NCBI GenBank assembly: GCA_031426455.1
Contig: JANPLI010000078.1
Location: 1-22,337, forward strand
Origin: JANNMJ01 sp031426455
GTDB taxonomy: Bacteria; Bacteroidota; Bacteroidia; Cytophagales; Hymenobacteraceae
Length of the DNA: 22,337 nucleotides
Reading direction: 5' to 3'
The notes under the pieces were generated by a model. It was not told the origin of the DNA and made no database searches. It saw nothing but the letters and a program-made list of their open reading frames with translations. Shown piece by piece: positions 14,502 through 22,337 of this stretch. Both the position numbers and the translations under genes were made by a program. Every line of letters starts with the position of its first letter. The first letter of the stretch is position 1.

Positions 14502-15911
14502 ATGGCTAATTCGTTGCTTGCCCTCCTGCGTCACCAGTTCGACCTTACGGCCGATATGGCCGCGCCCGATGTCATCCGCGAGAGCGTGCTGGCGGGGCTG
14601 CGATTTCGGGGAACGAACCTGTGGGTGCTCATCTTCGCCATCGTGGTCGCGTCAGTGGGGCTCAATGTCAACTCCACGGCCGTCATCATTGGGGCGATGC
14701 TGATTTCGCCGCTGATGGGGCCAATCGTGGCCATCGGTTTCGGCACCGCCACGGCCGATCTGCCGCTGATCCAGAAAGGCATCAAGCATCTGTTCGCGGC
14801 CACGCTCATCAGTGTGGGCACGTCGGCGCTGTATTTCTGGCTCACGCCGTTGAAGGGCGCTGGCTCGGAACTGCTGGCCCGTACCACTCCTACGGCGTGG
14901 GACGTGCTCATCGCGCTTTTCGGCGGACTGGCTGGCGCCGTGGGCCTCACGCGGCGCGCCTTCACCAACGTAGTGCCGGGCGTGGCCATCGCCACTGCGT
15001 TGATGCCGCCGCTCTGCACCGTGGGCTACGGCCTCGGCAGCGGCCACTACGCCTACGCGGCGGGCGCGCTCTACCTGTTCCTGATCAACAGTGTGTATAT
15101 CAGTCTGGCGGCGTTTCTGGTCGTGCGCTTTCTGGGGCTGCCGGAGCCAACTTTTGCCGATGCGGCCCGCAAACGGCAGGTGCACCGGATTACGTGGGCC
15201 ATCGCCCTGCTGACGGCGCTGCCCAGCGTGTGGCTTGGCTACCGGCTGGTGCACAGGGCCGTGTTCGAGAATAACGTGCGTCGCTTCGTGGACGAGCAGC
15301 TCACGTTTCCGGCGACCTACGTGGTGGCCCGGCAGCTCAACCCCGCCGCCCGGACCATCAATATTCTGCTGGCCGGTAAGCGGCTACCGATTTCCCGGCT
15401 CGACTCCATCCGCGCCCGGCTACCCAGCTACCGCCTCGCCGCCGCGCGCCTGACCATTCGCCAGGGGATGGCCGCGTACGACTCGGCCGACGCCCGCGCC
15501 CTGCGTGCCGCGCTACTCGAAGACCTGCAAAGCCGCAGCGCCGCCGCGCTCGCCAACCAGGAAGCGCGCTTCAACCAACTCCAGCATCTGCGCACGATCG
15601 CTCCCGCCGTGCCGCTGCCCCTGGCCGGCGCGCTGCTGCGCGAGGTTCGCGCCGAGCACCCCACGGTGCGCCGGCTCGGGCTGAACTGGCTGGTGCAGTC
15701 CGCCGACTCCACCACGCCCGCAGCCCGCGCCGACAGTCTGCTGGTCGTGCGTCTGACCCTCAGTGAGCCGCTGCCCGTCACCGATCAGGTGCGCCTCACC
15801 AACTGGCTTAGGGTGCGAATGGCCGCCGCCCGGGTGCAACTGCTGCTCGAAACGCCGCCCGCGCCGGTGCGGGCCAGTTCGCCCCGGCGGGCGCGCACGG
15901 GGCGCCGCTAA
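14502..15911 (+). CDS. DUF389 (TIGR00341-type) membrane protein
   Basis: The 469-residue protein begins at ATG 14502 (MANSLLALLRHQF). The N-terminal half is a membrane domain of about six helices carrying the DUF389 hallmark LNVNSTAVIIGAMLISPLMGPI (about 54-75) and, later, NVVPGVAIATALMPPLCTVGYGL. The C-terminal half (from about residue 255) is soluble and Arg/Ala/Leu-rich, ending in a basic RRARTGRR tail. DUF389 proteins are widespread in bacteria, and no transport or enzymatic role has been settled that I can state. An earlier in-frame TTG (14448) adds 18 basic residues and is less likely. It stands 131 bases downstream of the TolC-type gene and may be independently transcribed. Confidence 0.88.
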   Translation: MANSLLALLRHQFDLTADMAAPDVIRESVLAGLRFRGTNLWVLIFAIVVASVGLNVNSTAVIIGAMLISPLMGPIVAIGFGTATADLPLIQKGIKHLFAATLISVGTSALYFWLTPLKGAGSELLARTTPTAWDVLIALFGGLAGAVGLTRRAFTNVVPGVAIATALMPPLCTVGYGLGSGHYAYAAGALYLFLINSVYISLAAFLVVRFLGLPEPTFADAARKRQVHRITWAIALLTALPSVWLGYRLVHRAVFENNVRRFVDEQLTFPATYVVARQLNPAARTINILLAGKRLPISRLDSIRARLPSYRLAAARLTIRQGMAAYDSADARALRAALLEDLQSRSAAALANQEARFNQLQHLRTIAPAVPLPLAGALLREVRAEHPTVRRLGLNWLVQSADSTTPAARADSLLVVRLTLSEPLPVTDQVRLTNWLRVRMAAARVQLLLETPPAPVRASSPRRARTGRR

Positions 15912-16038
15912 AAGCGATTGTGAGCGTGGCATAACAACGAAACGGGGGCGGTAGGAAACAGGACAACGCCGCCGCCGTAAAGAGCCCGATTGAAAGGTTG
16001 GCTCAGGGGCTCACCCCACCTGTTCCCGTTATTTTTAA

Positions 16039-16464
16039 ATGACTGACTCCGAATCGCTGCCTGAAGCCACTTGGCACTATTTCGCCAACGCCGCTGGCGC
16101 CGTTGACTTTTTGCCCGACCAGTACGTGTACCTGCACTGGCACGGCGCCCCAATGGACAGCACGGAGTTGCGCGCGCTCTACGTACACGCCCGCAACCTG
16201 CTCCACCGCCACCAATTGCGGTGTATCCTGGCCGACCATCGGGCGATGCCCGCCGTTACCGAAGCCGACCGGCAGTGGCTGCTGAACGAGTGGCTGCCCG
16301 AAACCGTCGCGCTGACGGGCTACTCGCACTGCGCCGTACTGCGGGCGCCCGACCCAGCCAGACGGATGCACACCGACGAGGTAGTCAATTGCCTGCGGCG
16401 CCACGTCACGGTGAAGGTCTTTCACGAGCTCTTGGTAGCGGCCAACTGGTTAAAGAACTCTTAG
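16039..16464 (+). CDS. small STAS/SEC14-like protein
   Basis: This 141-residue cytoplasmic protein starts at ATG 16039 and lacks a signal peptide or membrane segment. The pattern YVYLHWHGAPMDSTELRALY, then LLHRHQLRCILADHRAMPAV, WLLNEWLPETV and a final VKVFHELLVAANWL, resembles the SpoIIAA-like/STAS-SEC14 domain proteins common in Hymenobacter and relatives: alternating strands and helices with an ILxDxRxM core. These are thought to be small regulatory or binding domains. The phosphorylatable Ser of classical anti-anti-sigma factors is not evident. The next gene (pullulanase) is convergent. The family assignment is tentative. Confidence 0.6.
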   Translation: MTDSESLPEATWHYFANAAGAVDFLPDQYVYLHWHGAPMDSTELRALYVHARNLLHRHQLRCILADHRAMPAVTEADRQWLLNEWLPETVALTGYSHCAVLRAPDPARRMHTDEVVNCLRRHVTVKVFHELLVAANWLKNS

Positions 16465-16524
16465 CCAGAGTGGGTTTCAGCGAATGGACCCAGCGACTGC
16501 GTAACTTCAGTTACTAAGCCGATA

Positions 16525-18516
16525 TCATTGCACCAGGATCAGCGCCGTGCTGGCCGGCAGCACCAGCGGCGCCGGGCCTTGGTCGAGCTGGTCGAGCCCC
16601 TGTTCGTTGATTTCCCCCGCGCGCAGCACGACCCGGTATTTGCCGGGCGGCACCGGCACCTGGGCGGGCGTTCGGTTCCCGTTGAACAGCACCACGATGG
16701 TCTGCCAGGCGTCGCCACCGGCGTGCTCCTTCAGTTGGTAGCCAATGGTGTTGGCGGGCAGGTTCGGTAGAAAGACGAGGTGCCGGGCAATCAGCGCCTG
16801 GGTGGGCAGCCGGAACGCCGGGTGCGCGCGGCGCAGCGCCAGCAGCTTTTGGTAGAAGCCGAACACCTGCGGGTAGCGCGCCTTCCGGCCCCAGTCGAGC
16901 TGGTTGACCGAATCGGGCAGGTTGTACGAATTGTGGGAGCCGTGCTTGGTGCGCAGAAATTCGTCGCCGACGGGCAGGAAAGGAATGCCTTGGGAGGTGA
17001 AAACCAGGGCATTGCTCAGCAAGTCCATCCGAATCAGCTCCGCCTCCGAAGCGCCGGGGTTGGCCACGACCAGCTTATCCCACAGCACGCGGTCGTCGTG
17101 GCAGGCCACGTAGTTGATGGCCTGGCCGGGCGTGGTGGCCCAGGGCGCTTTGCTGTAGTTCACTTTCTCGTAGGCGAGCTGCGGGTGCCGGGTGGCGCCC
17201 ACGATGCCGAACCGGACGCTTTCCTCCAGCCCCGGCTGGCCGCTGGCGAAGCCCGGCTCGGTCTGGTGGGCGTAGTGGCCCTTCACGCCGTCGCGCAGCT
17301 CATCGCCGAAGGCCGCCACCCGGTCGAGCTGGCCGACGTTGGCCTTCACGGCCCGCTGCGTTTCGGGCAGGGGCGACGCGCCGGCCGTCCAGCCTTCGCC
17401 GTACACGAACAGGCTGCGGTCCTGGGCATCCAGGGCGGCGCGCACGCCGCGCATCGTCTCCAGGTCCAGGATGCCCATCAGGTCGAACCGGAAGCCATCG
17501 ACGCGGTACTCGCGCGCCCAGTACGCCACCGATTCCACGATCAGCTTGCGCACCATCGGGCGCTCCGAGGCCACTTCGTTGCCGCACGCCGAGGCATCGG
17601 CCCGCCGTCCGTTCGGCAGTTGGCGGTAGTAATAGCCCGGCACTAGCTGCTCGAACGCGCTGCGGTCGGCGTTGGCGGTGTGGTTGTACACCACGTCCAG
17701 CACCACGCGCAGCCCCCGGCCGTGGAGCGCCGCCACCAGTTGCTTCAGCTCGCGGATGCGGGCGGCGGGGTCGGTGGCGCTGGTGGCGTAAGTGCCTTCC
17801 GGCACCGAGTAGTGGAGCGGGTCGTAGCCCCAGTTGTAGTGGGCGCCGGGGGCGCTTTCATCCACGGAAGCAAAGTCGTTGACGGGCAGCAGGTGCACGT
17901 GGGTCAGGCCCAGCTCCGTGAGGTGGTCGAGGCCCGTGCGGACGCCGCCGGGGCCGCGGGTGCCGGCCTCGGTAAAGCCCAGGAACTTGCCTTTCTGCTG
18001 AATGCCGGACTGCGGCTGCACGGACAGGTCGCGGACGTGGACCTCGCCGATGATGATATCGGTGGGCTGCGCGAGCGGGGGGCGCTGGTCCTGCGCCCAG
18101 CCCGCGGGCGAGGCCGTGGCGGGGTCGAGCAGGGCGCCGCGCTGGCCATTGACGCCCACCGCGTGGGCGTACGGGTCGGCTACTTCGGCCAGCGGCCGGC
18201 CGGCCAGCGTGGCCTGCACCGTGTAGAAGCCGGTGGCACCGGCCGGCAGTTGGTAAACCCAGGTGCCCCCTTCGGCTTTGCGCATCGCGTACGTGGCGGT
18301 GGCCGGGCCGCCGGTGCCCGCCGCGTAGCACCGCAACGTAAGGGCGTCAGCCGTGGGGGCCCAGACGCGCAGCGTGGGCTGGTTTTGGACCCAGGTCAGC
18401 CCCAGATCCGCCCCGGCGTAAACGGGGTACTGGCTGAAATCGGGCAGCGTTTGGGCCGGGGCGGGCACGGCCAGGCAGGCAAACAGCAGGAGGGAGGCAA
18501 GGCGCATACGCAACAT
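16525..18516 (-). CDS. pulA: type I pullulanase (GH13, secreted)
   Basis: Pullulanase cuts alpha-1,6 branches in pullulan, glycogen and starch. The protein has 663 residues from ATG 18516 (MLRMRLASLLLFACLAVPAPA, a signal peptide cut before QTLPDF). An ATG at 18555 would add 13 residues before it. A CBM48-like N domain (LTWVQNQPTLRVWAPTADAL) spans about 36-115. YNWGYDP, the type I pullulanase signature, is at 227-233. The GH13 regions are DVVYNHT (274-280), GFRFDLMG with nucleophile Asp345, YGEGW with acid/base Glu374, and CHDD with His473 and Asp474. The usual HDN of region IV is HDD. A C-terminal beta domain follows. Secretion to the periplasm or beyond is inferred. It lies at the end of the minus-strand accessory island. 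Confidence 0.95.
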   Translation of the reverse strand: MLRMRLASLLLFACLAVPAPAQTLPDFSQYPVYAGADLGLTWVQNQPTLRVWAPTADALTLRCYAAGTGGPATATYAMRKAEGGTWVYQLPAGATGFYTVQATLAGRPLAEVADPYAHAVGVNGQRGALLDPATASPAGWAQDQRPPLAQPTDIIIGEVHVRDLSVQPQSGIQQKGKFLGFTEAGTRGPGGVRTGLDHLTELGLTHVHLLPVNDFASVDESAPGAHYNWGYDPLHYSVPEGTYATSATDPAARIRELKQLVAALHGRGLRVVLDVVYNHTANADRSAFEQLVPGYYYRQLPNGRRADASACGNEVASERPMVRKLIVESVAYWAREYRVDGFRFDLMGILDLETMRGVRAALDAQDRSLFVYGEGWTAGASPLPETQRAVKANVGQLDRVAAFGDELRDGVKGHYAHQTEPGFASGQPGLEESVRFGIVGATRHPQLAYEKVNYSKAPWATTPGQAINYVACHDDRVLWDKLVVANPGASEAELIRMDLLSNALVFTSQGIPFLPVGDEFLRTKHGSHNSYNLPDSVNQLDWGRKARYPQVFGFYQKLLALRRAHPAFRLPTQALIARHLVFLPNLPANTIGYQLKEHAGGDAWQTIVVLFNGNRTPAQVPVPPGKYRVVLRAGEINEQGLDQLDQGPAPLVLPASTALILVQ

Positions 18517-18551
18517 AGCGGCAAGTTCGGGGGGAGCGGGCGAAAACGCCG

Positions 18552-18750
18552 TCATTCTTCGAGCTGGCAGGCATCGTGGCGCCCGTAGTCGAGGCCACTC
18601 ACGGTGCCGTCGTTTTCTACGCCCAGCAGCAGGCGCCCGCCTTCGAAGTTGCCGAAGGCCACCAGCTCTTTCGCCAGACTTTCGGGCCGCAGGTCATCGC
18701 GCTTGAACTCGACGGCCGGAGTTTTTGCCGTTGGTAAGGCGGGTCAGCAT
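18552..18750 (-). pseudogene. AlbA_2 (schlafen-type) DNA-binding domain fragment, frameshifted
   Basis: The minus strand encodes TPAVEFKRDDLRPESLAKEL, then VAFGNFEGGRLLLGVENDG and TVSGLDYGRHDACQLEE followed by a stop at 18552-18554. This is the N-terminal half of an AlbA_2 domain (VEFK..., AFaN..GG.lllGVed.G...G). The frame has no start codon. An ATG at 18748-18750 in the next frame gives MLTRLTNGK and joins correctly if one A is removed from the A5 run at 18722-18726, so a one-base frameshift (or sequencing error) is likely. At about 65 residues it is far shorter than intact members. Its stop overlaps the upstream pullulanase ATG (18555) as ATGA. A C8 run lies immediately 5' of its ATG. Confidence 0.7.
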
Positions 18751-18770
18751 GTGGGGGGGGTGAACCTGCC

Positions 18771-19319
18771 TCAAGCCCCGGTCAGTAAGGTCGCTACGGT
18801 GGCGGCGAGCTGCTGGTAGGCCGGTGGGCGGACCTGGCGGATGGCTGTCAACAGGTCGCGCAACTCGGAAATATCGCCCACTTCCCGTTGCTTGCAGAAG
18901 CTGATGAAGTCCGGAAGGGCATTAGGTAGCCCATACTGCGCCGGATTGATAACCGCCGCGCGGGCCGCTTCGAACAGCCAAGCGTCGCAGGCCGGGTTGA
19001 GCACGATCAGGCGCTGGGTGGCATACACCGGGTGCGTGAGGATGTGGTGGGTGGCGTGTTCAGGACGAACTCGGGCCGGCGGCCGAAAAGCGTCGAGGTA
19101 GGGTTGCTCATCAAATTTCTTGTCGCGGTCCACCATCCCGATGACGCGCCGGGCATCTCCGTAGGTCTCGGCCTGCTTTTTCATCAGCCGCCCCACGTTG
19201 CCGATGCCGTGTTGATGATTGATGTAGTCGCGCCGGTCGAAGAGCAACGCCCGCATCAGGGCGGTATCGACGTAGCATTCGGGCACGAACAGGGGCGTAG
19301 GGGGCGGTCCGTCAGGCAT
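18771..19319 (-). CDS. small TOPRIM-like partner protein of the AAA ATPase (unrecognised family)
   Basis: The 182-residue protein starts at ATG 19317-19319, overlapping the ATPase stop by 8 bases (ATGCCTGA), so the two are translationally coupled. An earlier in-frame ATG lies inside the ATPase gene and is rejected. I do not recognise a named family. Visible features are FVPECYVDTALMRALL (11-26, invariant-looking Glu14), INHQHGIGNVGRLMKK (33-48), RRVIGMVDRDKKF (57-69, Asp64-x-Asp66) and RLIVLNPACDAWLFEAA (103-119). An N-terminal Glu followed by a hydrophobic strand with DxD is the metal-binding layout of TOPRIM nucleases, as in AriB and OLD proteins. The protein could therefore be a small nuclease effector controlled by the ATPase. 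That is inference. Confidence 0.75.
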   Translation of the reverse strand: MPDGPPPTPLFVPECYVDTALMRALLFDRRDYINHQHGIGNVGRLMKKQAETYGDARRVIGMVDRDKKFDEQPYLDAFRPPARVRPEHATHHILTHPVYATQRLIVLNPACDAWLFEAARAAVINPAQYGLPNALPDFISFCKQREVGDISELRDLLTAIRQVRPPAYQQLAATVATLLTGA

Positions 19320-20478
19320 CTGGGTGAACGAGGCGGTCCATATTGTAAAAAACATCCAGCCCGTCGGCGCGGATGCCGCGCACTTCGGCATCGGTCAGTT
19401 GGCGAAGTTTGGTCTGGTAGTCTTCGTAGTAGGCCACGAAGATGGCGACCTCCTGCGCCTGCGCTTCATCGGGGAGCATCGTTTCGAGAATCTCCGTGAT
19501 GAGGTACGGGCTGTGCGTCGCCACGAAAAACTGATTGTTGCGGCTCTCGGCGATGCGCCGGCCCAACTGCGCCACGTAAACGGGGTAGGAGTGCGCTTCC
19601 GGCTCCTCGAAGAGAAGCACCGCATCGTCGTTGCTTTCGATGGCGGCGAGGTAGAAAATGAGGCGCTGTAGGGTATCGGCGATGCTGGAGAAAGGGTACG
19701 TGTAAAGTACCCCGTTCAACTCTTGACCTACTTCCAGTTGTAAGTCCTTTTCACGAATAACAAGGCGCTGCTGGGTATGCGACAGCAATCGGCTAATCGT
19801 TTCACTGAGTGTTTGGTGAGATCGGATAAGCGCTAGCAGATTACTCCCTTTTGGGGGCAAGAGATAGGGCGCTGATAAGCTGCGAGAGTAGATGATCGGC
19901 GCTGAATAACGATAAAAACGAACCGCTGATGCAGAGAAAGTAGGAGAGGAAAAGTGAAAAATCGGGTCGTAGGGAATGTTTATGCCGTCTTCCTTTAACT
20001 CTAGGAAGTTGTAGGGTGCGAACTGCTTTCGTTCGGTTTCACTGTTTAAAACAAATTCTTCGAAGAAGCGAATGAACGCAGCATCAGCATCGCCAAAGGG
20101 TGTCTGTTTTAGGCGTTGGTATTCCTGCTCGTTGTTTAAGTCTTCAAAATAGGCTTGGGGTAAAGCTAAGTACCGGATGCTATTGCTGAAGAGGTCTTTG
20201 CCTATAAAAGCGATATCGGAGTCAGTGTCGATTCGGATCGTATTGCTAAGAGTGGTTTGATAAAAGAGGTCTGCCAGAACTTGGTAACGAAGAACGCCTT
20301 CCAGAAATCGGCCTTGATGTTCATGTCCAATCCCGCCCAGTAAACTCATTGCTTCCAGCACGTTCGACTTCCCCACGTTTGGCTCGCCAATGATGAGGTT
20401 GACGCGGCGCGGTTTCAGCGTCACGTCTTTGATCGACTTGAAGTTGCGGATGCGCAGGGTGGTGATGGCGTTTTGCAT
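19312..20478 (-). CDS. AAA/OLD-like ABC-type ATPase
   Basis: The 388-residue ATPase starts MQNAITTLRIRNFKSIKDVT, the typical opening of AAA_15/AAA_21 (OLD-, RecF- and SMC-like) proteins. Walker A is GEPNVGKSN at 31-39. A signature-like segment, YPFSSIADTLQRLIFYLAAI, is at 261-280. Walker B is VLLFEEPEAH at 287-296, and the switch histidine is in ATHSPYL (His322). There is no C-terminal TOPRIM domain; the protein ends about 65 residues after the switch, and a separate TOPRIM-like protein overlaps it. That split arrangement recalls PARIS (AriA/AriB) and OLD-type two-gene defence systems. The middle of the gene is AT-rich for this window (about 43% GC at 20041-20100 versus 70% at 8821-8880), suggesting horizontal origin. 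It lies 42 bases after the GHKL-nuclease gene. Confidence 0.9.
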   Translation of the reverse strand: MQNAITTLRIRNFKSIKDVTLKPRRVNLIIGEPNVGKSNVLEAMSLLGGIGHEHQGRFLEGVLRYQVLADLFYQTTLSNTIRIDTDSDIAFIGKDLFSNSIRYLALPQAYFEDLNNEQEYQRLKQTPFGDADAAFIRFFEEFVLNSETERKQFAPYNFLELKEDGINIPYDPIFHFSSPTFSASAVRFYRYSAPIIYSRSLSAPYLLPPKGSNLLALIRSHQTLSETISRLLSHTQQRLVIREKDLQLEVGQELNGVLYTYPFSSIADTLQRLIFYLAAIESNDDAVLLFEEPEAHSYPVYVAQLGRRIAESRNNQFFVATHSPYLITEILETMLPDEAQAQEVAIFVAYYEDYQTKLRQLTDAEVRGIRADGLDVFYNMDRLVHPDA

Positions 20479-20520
20479 TTGCAGGTTAGTTATGCAGCCG
20501 GTAAGTAGAATTCTTAGCGG

Positions 20521-22128
20521 CTATTTGCCCTTAGCTAGCTCGGTGGTTAGCCAGTCCAGCATTACGGAGGCGTCACTAATCAGGGCTGTGAAGGTAGTGG
20601 CGTCGGCATAAGCAGTACCGCCGGGGGCATACTGGGCGTCTAAACCAAGGCGACCTCCTACGATCAGTAGATCAATGCGAGTGCCGTGGGCGACGTGTGG
20701 GGTAAGCTCCTGCCGGTACTCGGCGGCTTGGGCTACGTCCATGTTCGTGATGGTGTAGGAGGGACGCTTAAACTCGATCAGGAGGTGACGGCCGGTATAA
20801 TCACGGGACAACAGCAGGTCAGGGCGTTTGGCGGCATTCTTCCCGTTATATTTGTTTTGGCCGGTCAGCGCTTGCACGGTGGTGCGGAGTGACTGGTTGG
20901 AGATTAACGGGGAGTTGTTGGGGCCAAGCAGCCAGAGGTTTTCCTCAATGGCTTTGTGCATCTGTTGCTCGGTGGTGGCAGGGTTGCTGGCAAGGGTTTG
21001 TAGATGATTGAGGAAGGAGCGGCGACTAGCAGCGGTAGTGGCGGTCCGAGCCAAGTCAATCATGCCGAACTCGCGCAGCGCTTCGGCTAGGGCGAAGACT
21101 TCGGACGGCCGCGCTTCATCAAGTAGTTTGAGGACGTACCAATACTCGTCGCGGTTGATGGCCTCAATGATGACGGAGACGATAGCGCCAAGCTTGTCTT
21201 CGGGAATGTCAAGGAAATGCTTCTGAATGGCGGCTTCGATAGCCCGCCGCGCAAACTCTTGTTTGTGCTCAGGTAGCTTTTGTAACTCCCGATTGAGTTG
21301 TTGCGTCAGGCGGCCTCTGGCCAGCGCAATCTCCGTTTGAAAGGCGCTGCTCAGAGCGATGGCGAGCCGGCTACTAACAAACTCTTGCAGCGCGATATGA
21401 GCACGGGTGTCTTTAGCCAATGGCCCCCAATGCATTGTCAGTAGATCAGGTAGCTCATTGGCTTCTACTTCCCCAAACACACGCCCTAGCAGCTTCTTGG
21501 GTAGCTCGGGCAGTCGGTTGCGTACGTCATAGAAACTGGGCTTGTCGATAATCTTCGTTTGAACCCGCAAGCTGATACCCGCCTCACGGAAACGTTGCTT
21601 GGTATGCGAAATGACGAACCGCAGACGCACAGTGCCGACATCAGGTAGCGTGGCTTCGTGTTCGTGCGGCATGCCCCCTACATCAGTTACGTCGAGCTGC
21701 TCATCGTTGACGAAGATATTAAACCCTTCCGACCGGCAGTACTCAAGGGCTAGCAGCCGTTTGACGCGGGAGGCGTCGGGCTGGACGAGCGTGGCATTGA
21801 GGTGCGAAATGGTAATCGTGGTACCTCGGTTGGCAGCGACGCACGACTCAATGCGTAGATCTAGGGGGATCTCACCAAGTCCACGCTCATCTCGCACAGC
21901 ACGGCGGATGATCTCTTTGTCGAAGGTAATGTAGGTGTGCTGTTCGTTGGCGCAGGTATCGACCTGCATGCGAGTGCCGACGTAGAGGCCAGCGAATTTG
22001 CCGACGCCTTTGCGGCCTTTGACAAGACGCCCTTTGTTAACCGTATTATCACCGCGCTTGAGGTGACGATTACTGGCGACATTAAGGTAGAAGCCGCGCA
22101 ATTCGTCTGGGCTTGAGGGGCTCCCCAT
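20521..22128 (-). pseudogene. GHKL ATPase fused to PD-(D/E)xK nuclease, 5' end removed by IS
   Basis: An open frame of 535 residues remains. It begins inside the GHKL (Hsp90/MutL-like) ATPase domain: DELRGFYLNVASNRH (8-22) is the helix after the G1 box, KGRKGVGKFA (37-46) is the G2 glycine lid and GTTITISHLN (102-111) the G3 strand. The N box (ExxxNAxDA) and the DxGxG of G1 are missing, because an IS3-family end abuts base 22128. The ATG used as start is probably the Met of the GxGM motif. The C-terminal domain (about 390-535) is a Shedu-like PD-(D/E)xK nuclease: ENLWLLG (Glu396), RPDLLL (Asp437) and LIEFKRP (Glu452, Lys454). Without the N box the ATPase should be inactive, though the nuclease domain is intact and might still be expressed. 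Confidence 0.8.
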
Positions 22129-22337
22129 TGTTTGGACAGTTTTCGGGGTTTGCTTATTGAATTGTTGAAGTTAGGGGTTTAAGTCAAGCCAGATAAATGC
22201 TGGCGGGTGTTTTGCCATCGAGTCCCTGGTGGGGACGCAGTTGGTTGTAGTAGTGAAAGTACGCCTCCAACTGCGTAAACAACTGGCGCCCGTCTTGGGC
22301 TGGGTTCAGATACACGCATTCCCACTTGACCGAGCGC
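22129..22337 (-). mobile_element. IS3-family insertion sequence, right end (partial)
   Basis: The window ends inside an IS. Its terminus is placed at 22129, where TGTTTGGACAGTTTTCGGGG reads inward from the junction and starts with the TG expected of IS3-family ends. The transposase tail lies inside it. The other end and the target-site duplication are outside the window. The element points its 3' end at the truncated ATPase-nuclease gene, so read-through from the transposase could transcribe the remnant. Confidence 0.75.
22184..22336 (-). CDS. IS3-family transposase OrfB, C-terminal 50 residues
   Basis: The minus-strand frame entering from the window edge reads RSVKWECVYLNPA, then FTQLEAYFHYYNQLRPHQGL and DGKTPASIYLA and a stop at 22184-22186. 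This is the C-terminal rve/DDE segment of IS3-family transposases: the sequence just after the catalytic Glu (WRSxKxExVYL), then YNxxRPHxGLxGxTPAxxY. The upstream catalytic core is outside the window. The stop is 55 bases from the inferred IS terminus. Confidence 0.9.
   Translation of the reverse strand, partial: RSVKWECVYLNPAQDGRQLFTQLEAYFHYYNQLRPHQGLDGKTPASIYLA

Noticed and set aside
19312..19391. A longer 206-residue version of the TOPRIM-like protein starting inside the ATPase gene
   Set aside because: The extra 24 residues are an out-of-frame reading of the ATPase C terminus. The ATG at 19317-19319 forms a normal stop-start overlap.

Overview
The window looks like chromosome from a high-GC member of the Bacteroidota, most likely a Cytophagales bacterium of the Hymenobacter type. 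The reasons are the large NTFVG-repeat surface protein with 'TPxxxLxV' linkers, a TAnnTTTG-like promoter box, few Shine-Dalgarno sites, a DUF389 membrane protein and generally GC-rich coding sequence. This is inference from gene style; no ribosomal gene is present to confirm it.

Layout. Bases 2-2620 hold the 3' part of a repetitive surface or fibre-like protein, convergent with a small outer-membrane-type protein (2846-3535, minus). A TetA-like MFS exporter (3678-4985, minus) is divergent from the urease block. That block runs on the plus strand as a UreH/NicO-type nickel permease (5271-5876), a fused UreA-UreB (6030-6824), UreC (6821-8542), UreF (8591-9259) and UreG (9506-10258). ureD lies on the minus strand (10293-11213) and converges on ureG. 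No ureE is seen. The block contains the urease structural subunits, most of the accessory GTPase complex and a nickel importer, so it should make active nickel urease, with the missing UreE function supplied elsewhere or by UreG.

Next come an HlyD-type adaptor (11605-12930) and a TolC-type outer-membrane channel (12914-14371) that overlap by 17 bases and have no inner-membrane pump beside them, then a DUF389 membrane protein (14502-15911) and a small STAS/SEC14-like protein (16039-16464). A secreted type I pullulanase (16525-18516, minus) follows.

The right end, from about 18.55 kb, is a minus-strand accessory island. Read in its own direction, it begins with the end of an IS3-family element (transposase tail plus terminal repeat). 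Next is a GHKL ATPase fused to a PD-(D/E)xK nuclease, decapitated by that IS; then an AAA/OLD-like ATPase; then an 8-base-overlapping small protein with TOPRIM-like Glu and DxD motifs; and last a frameshifted AlbA_2 fragment that runs into the pullulanase gene. Part of the AAA gene is visibly more AT-rich than the urease genes. I read the island as a candidate anti-phage or DNA-processing cassette being eroded by a transposon; its function is inference. It is the most interesting part of the window.
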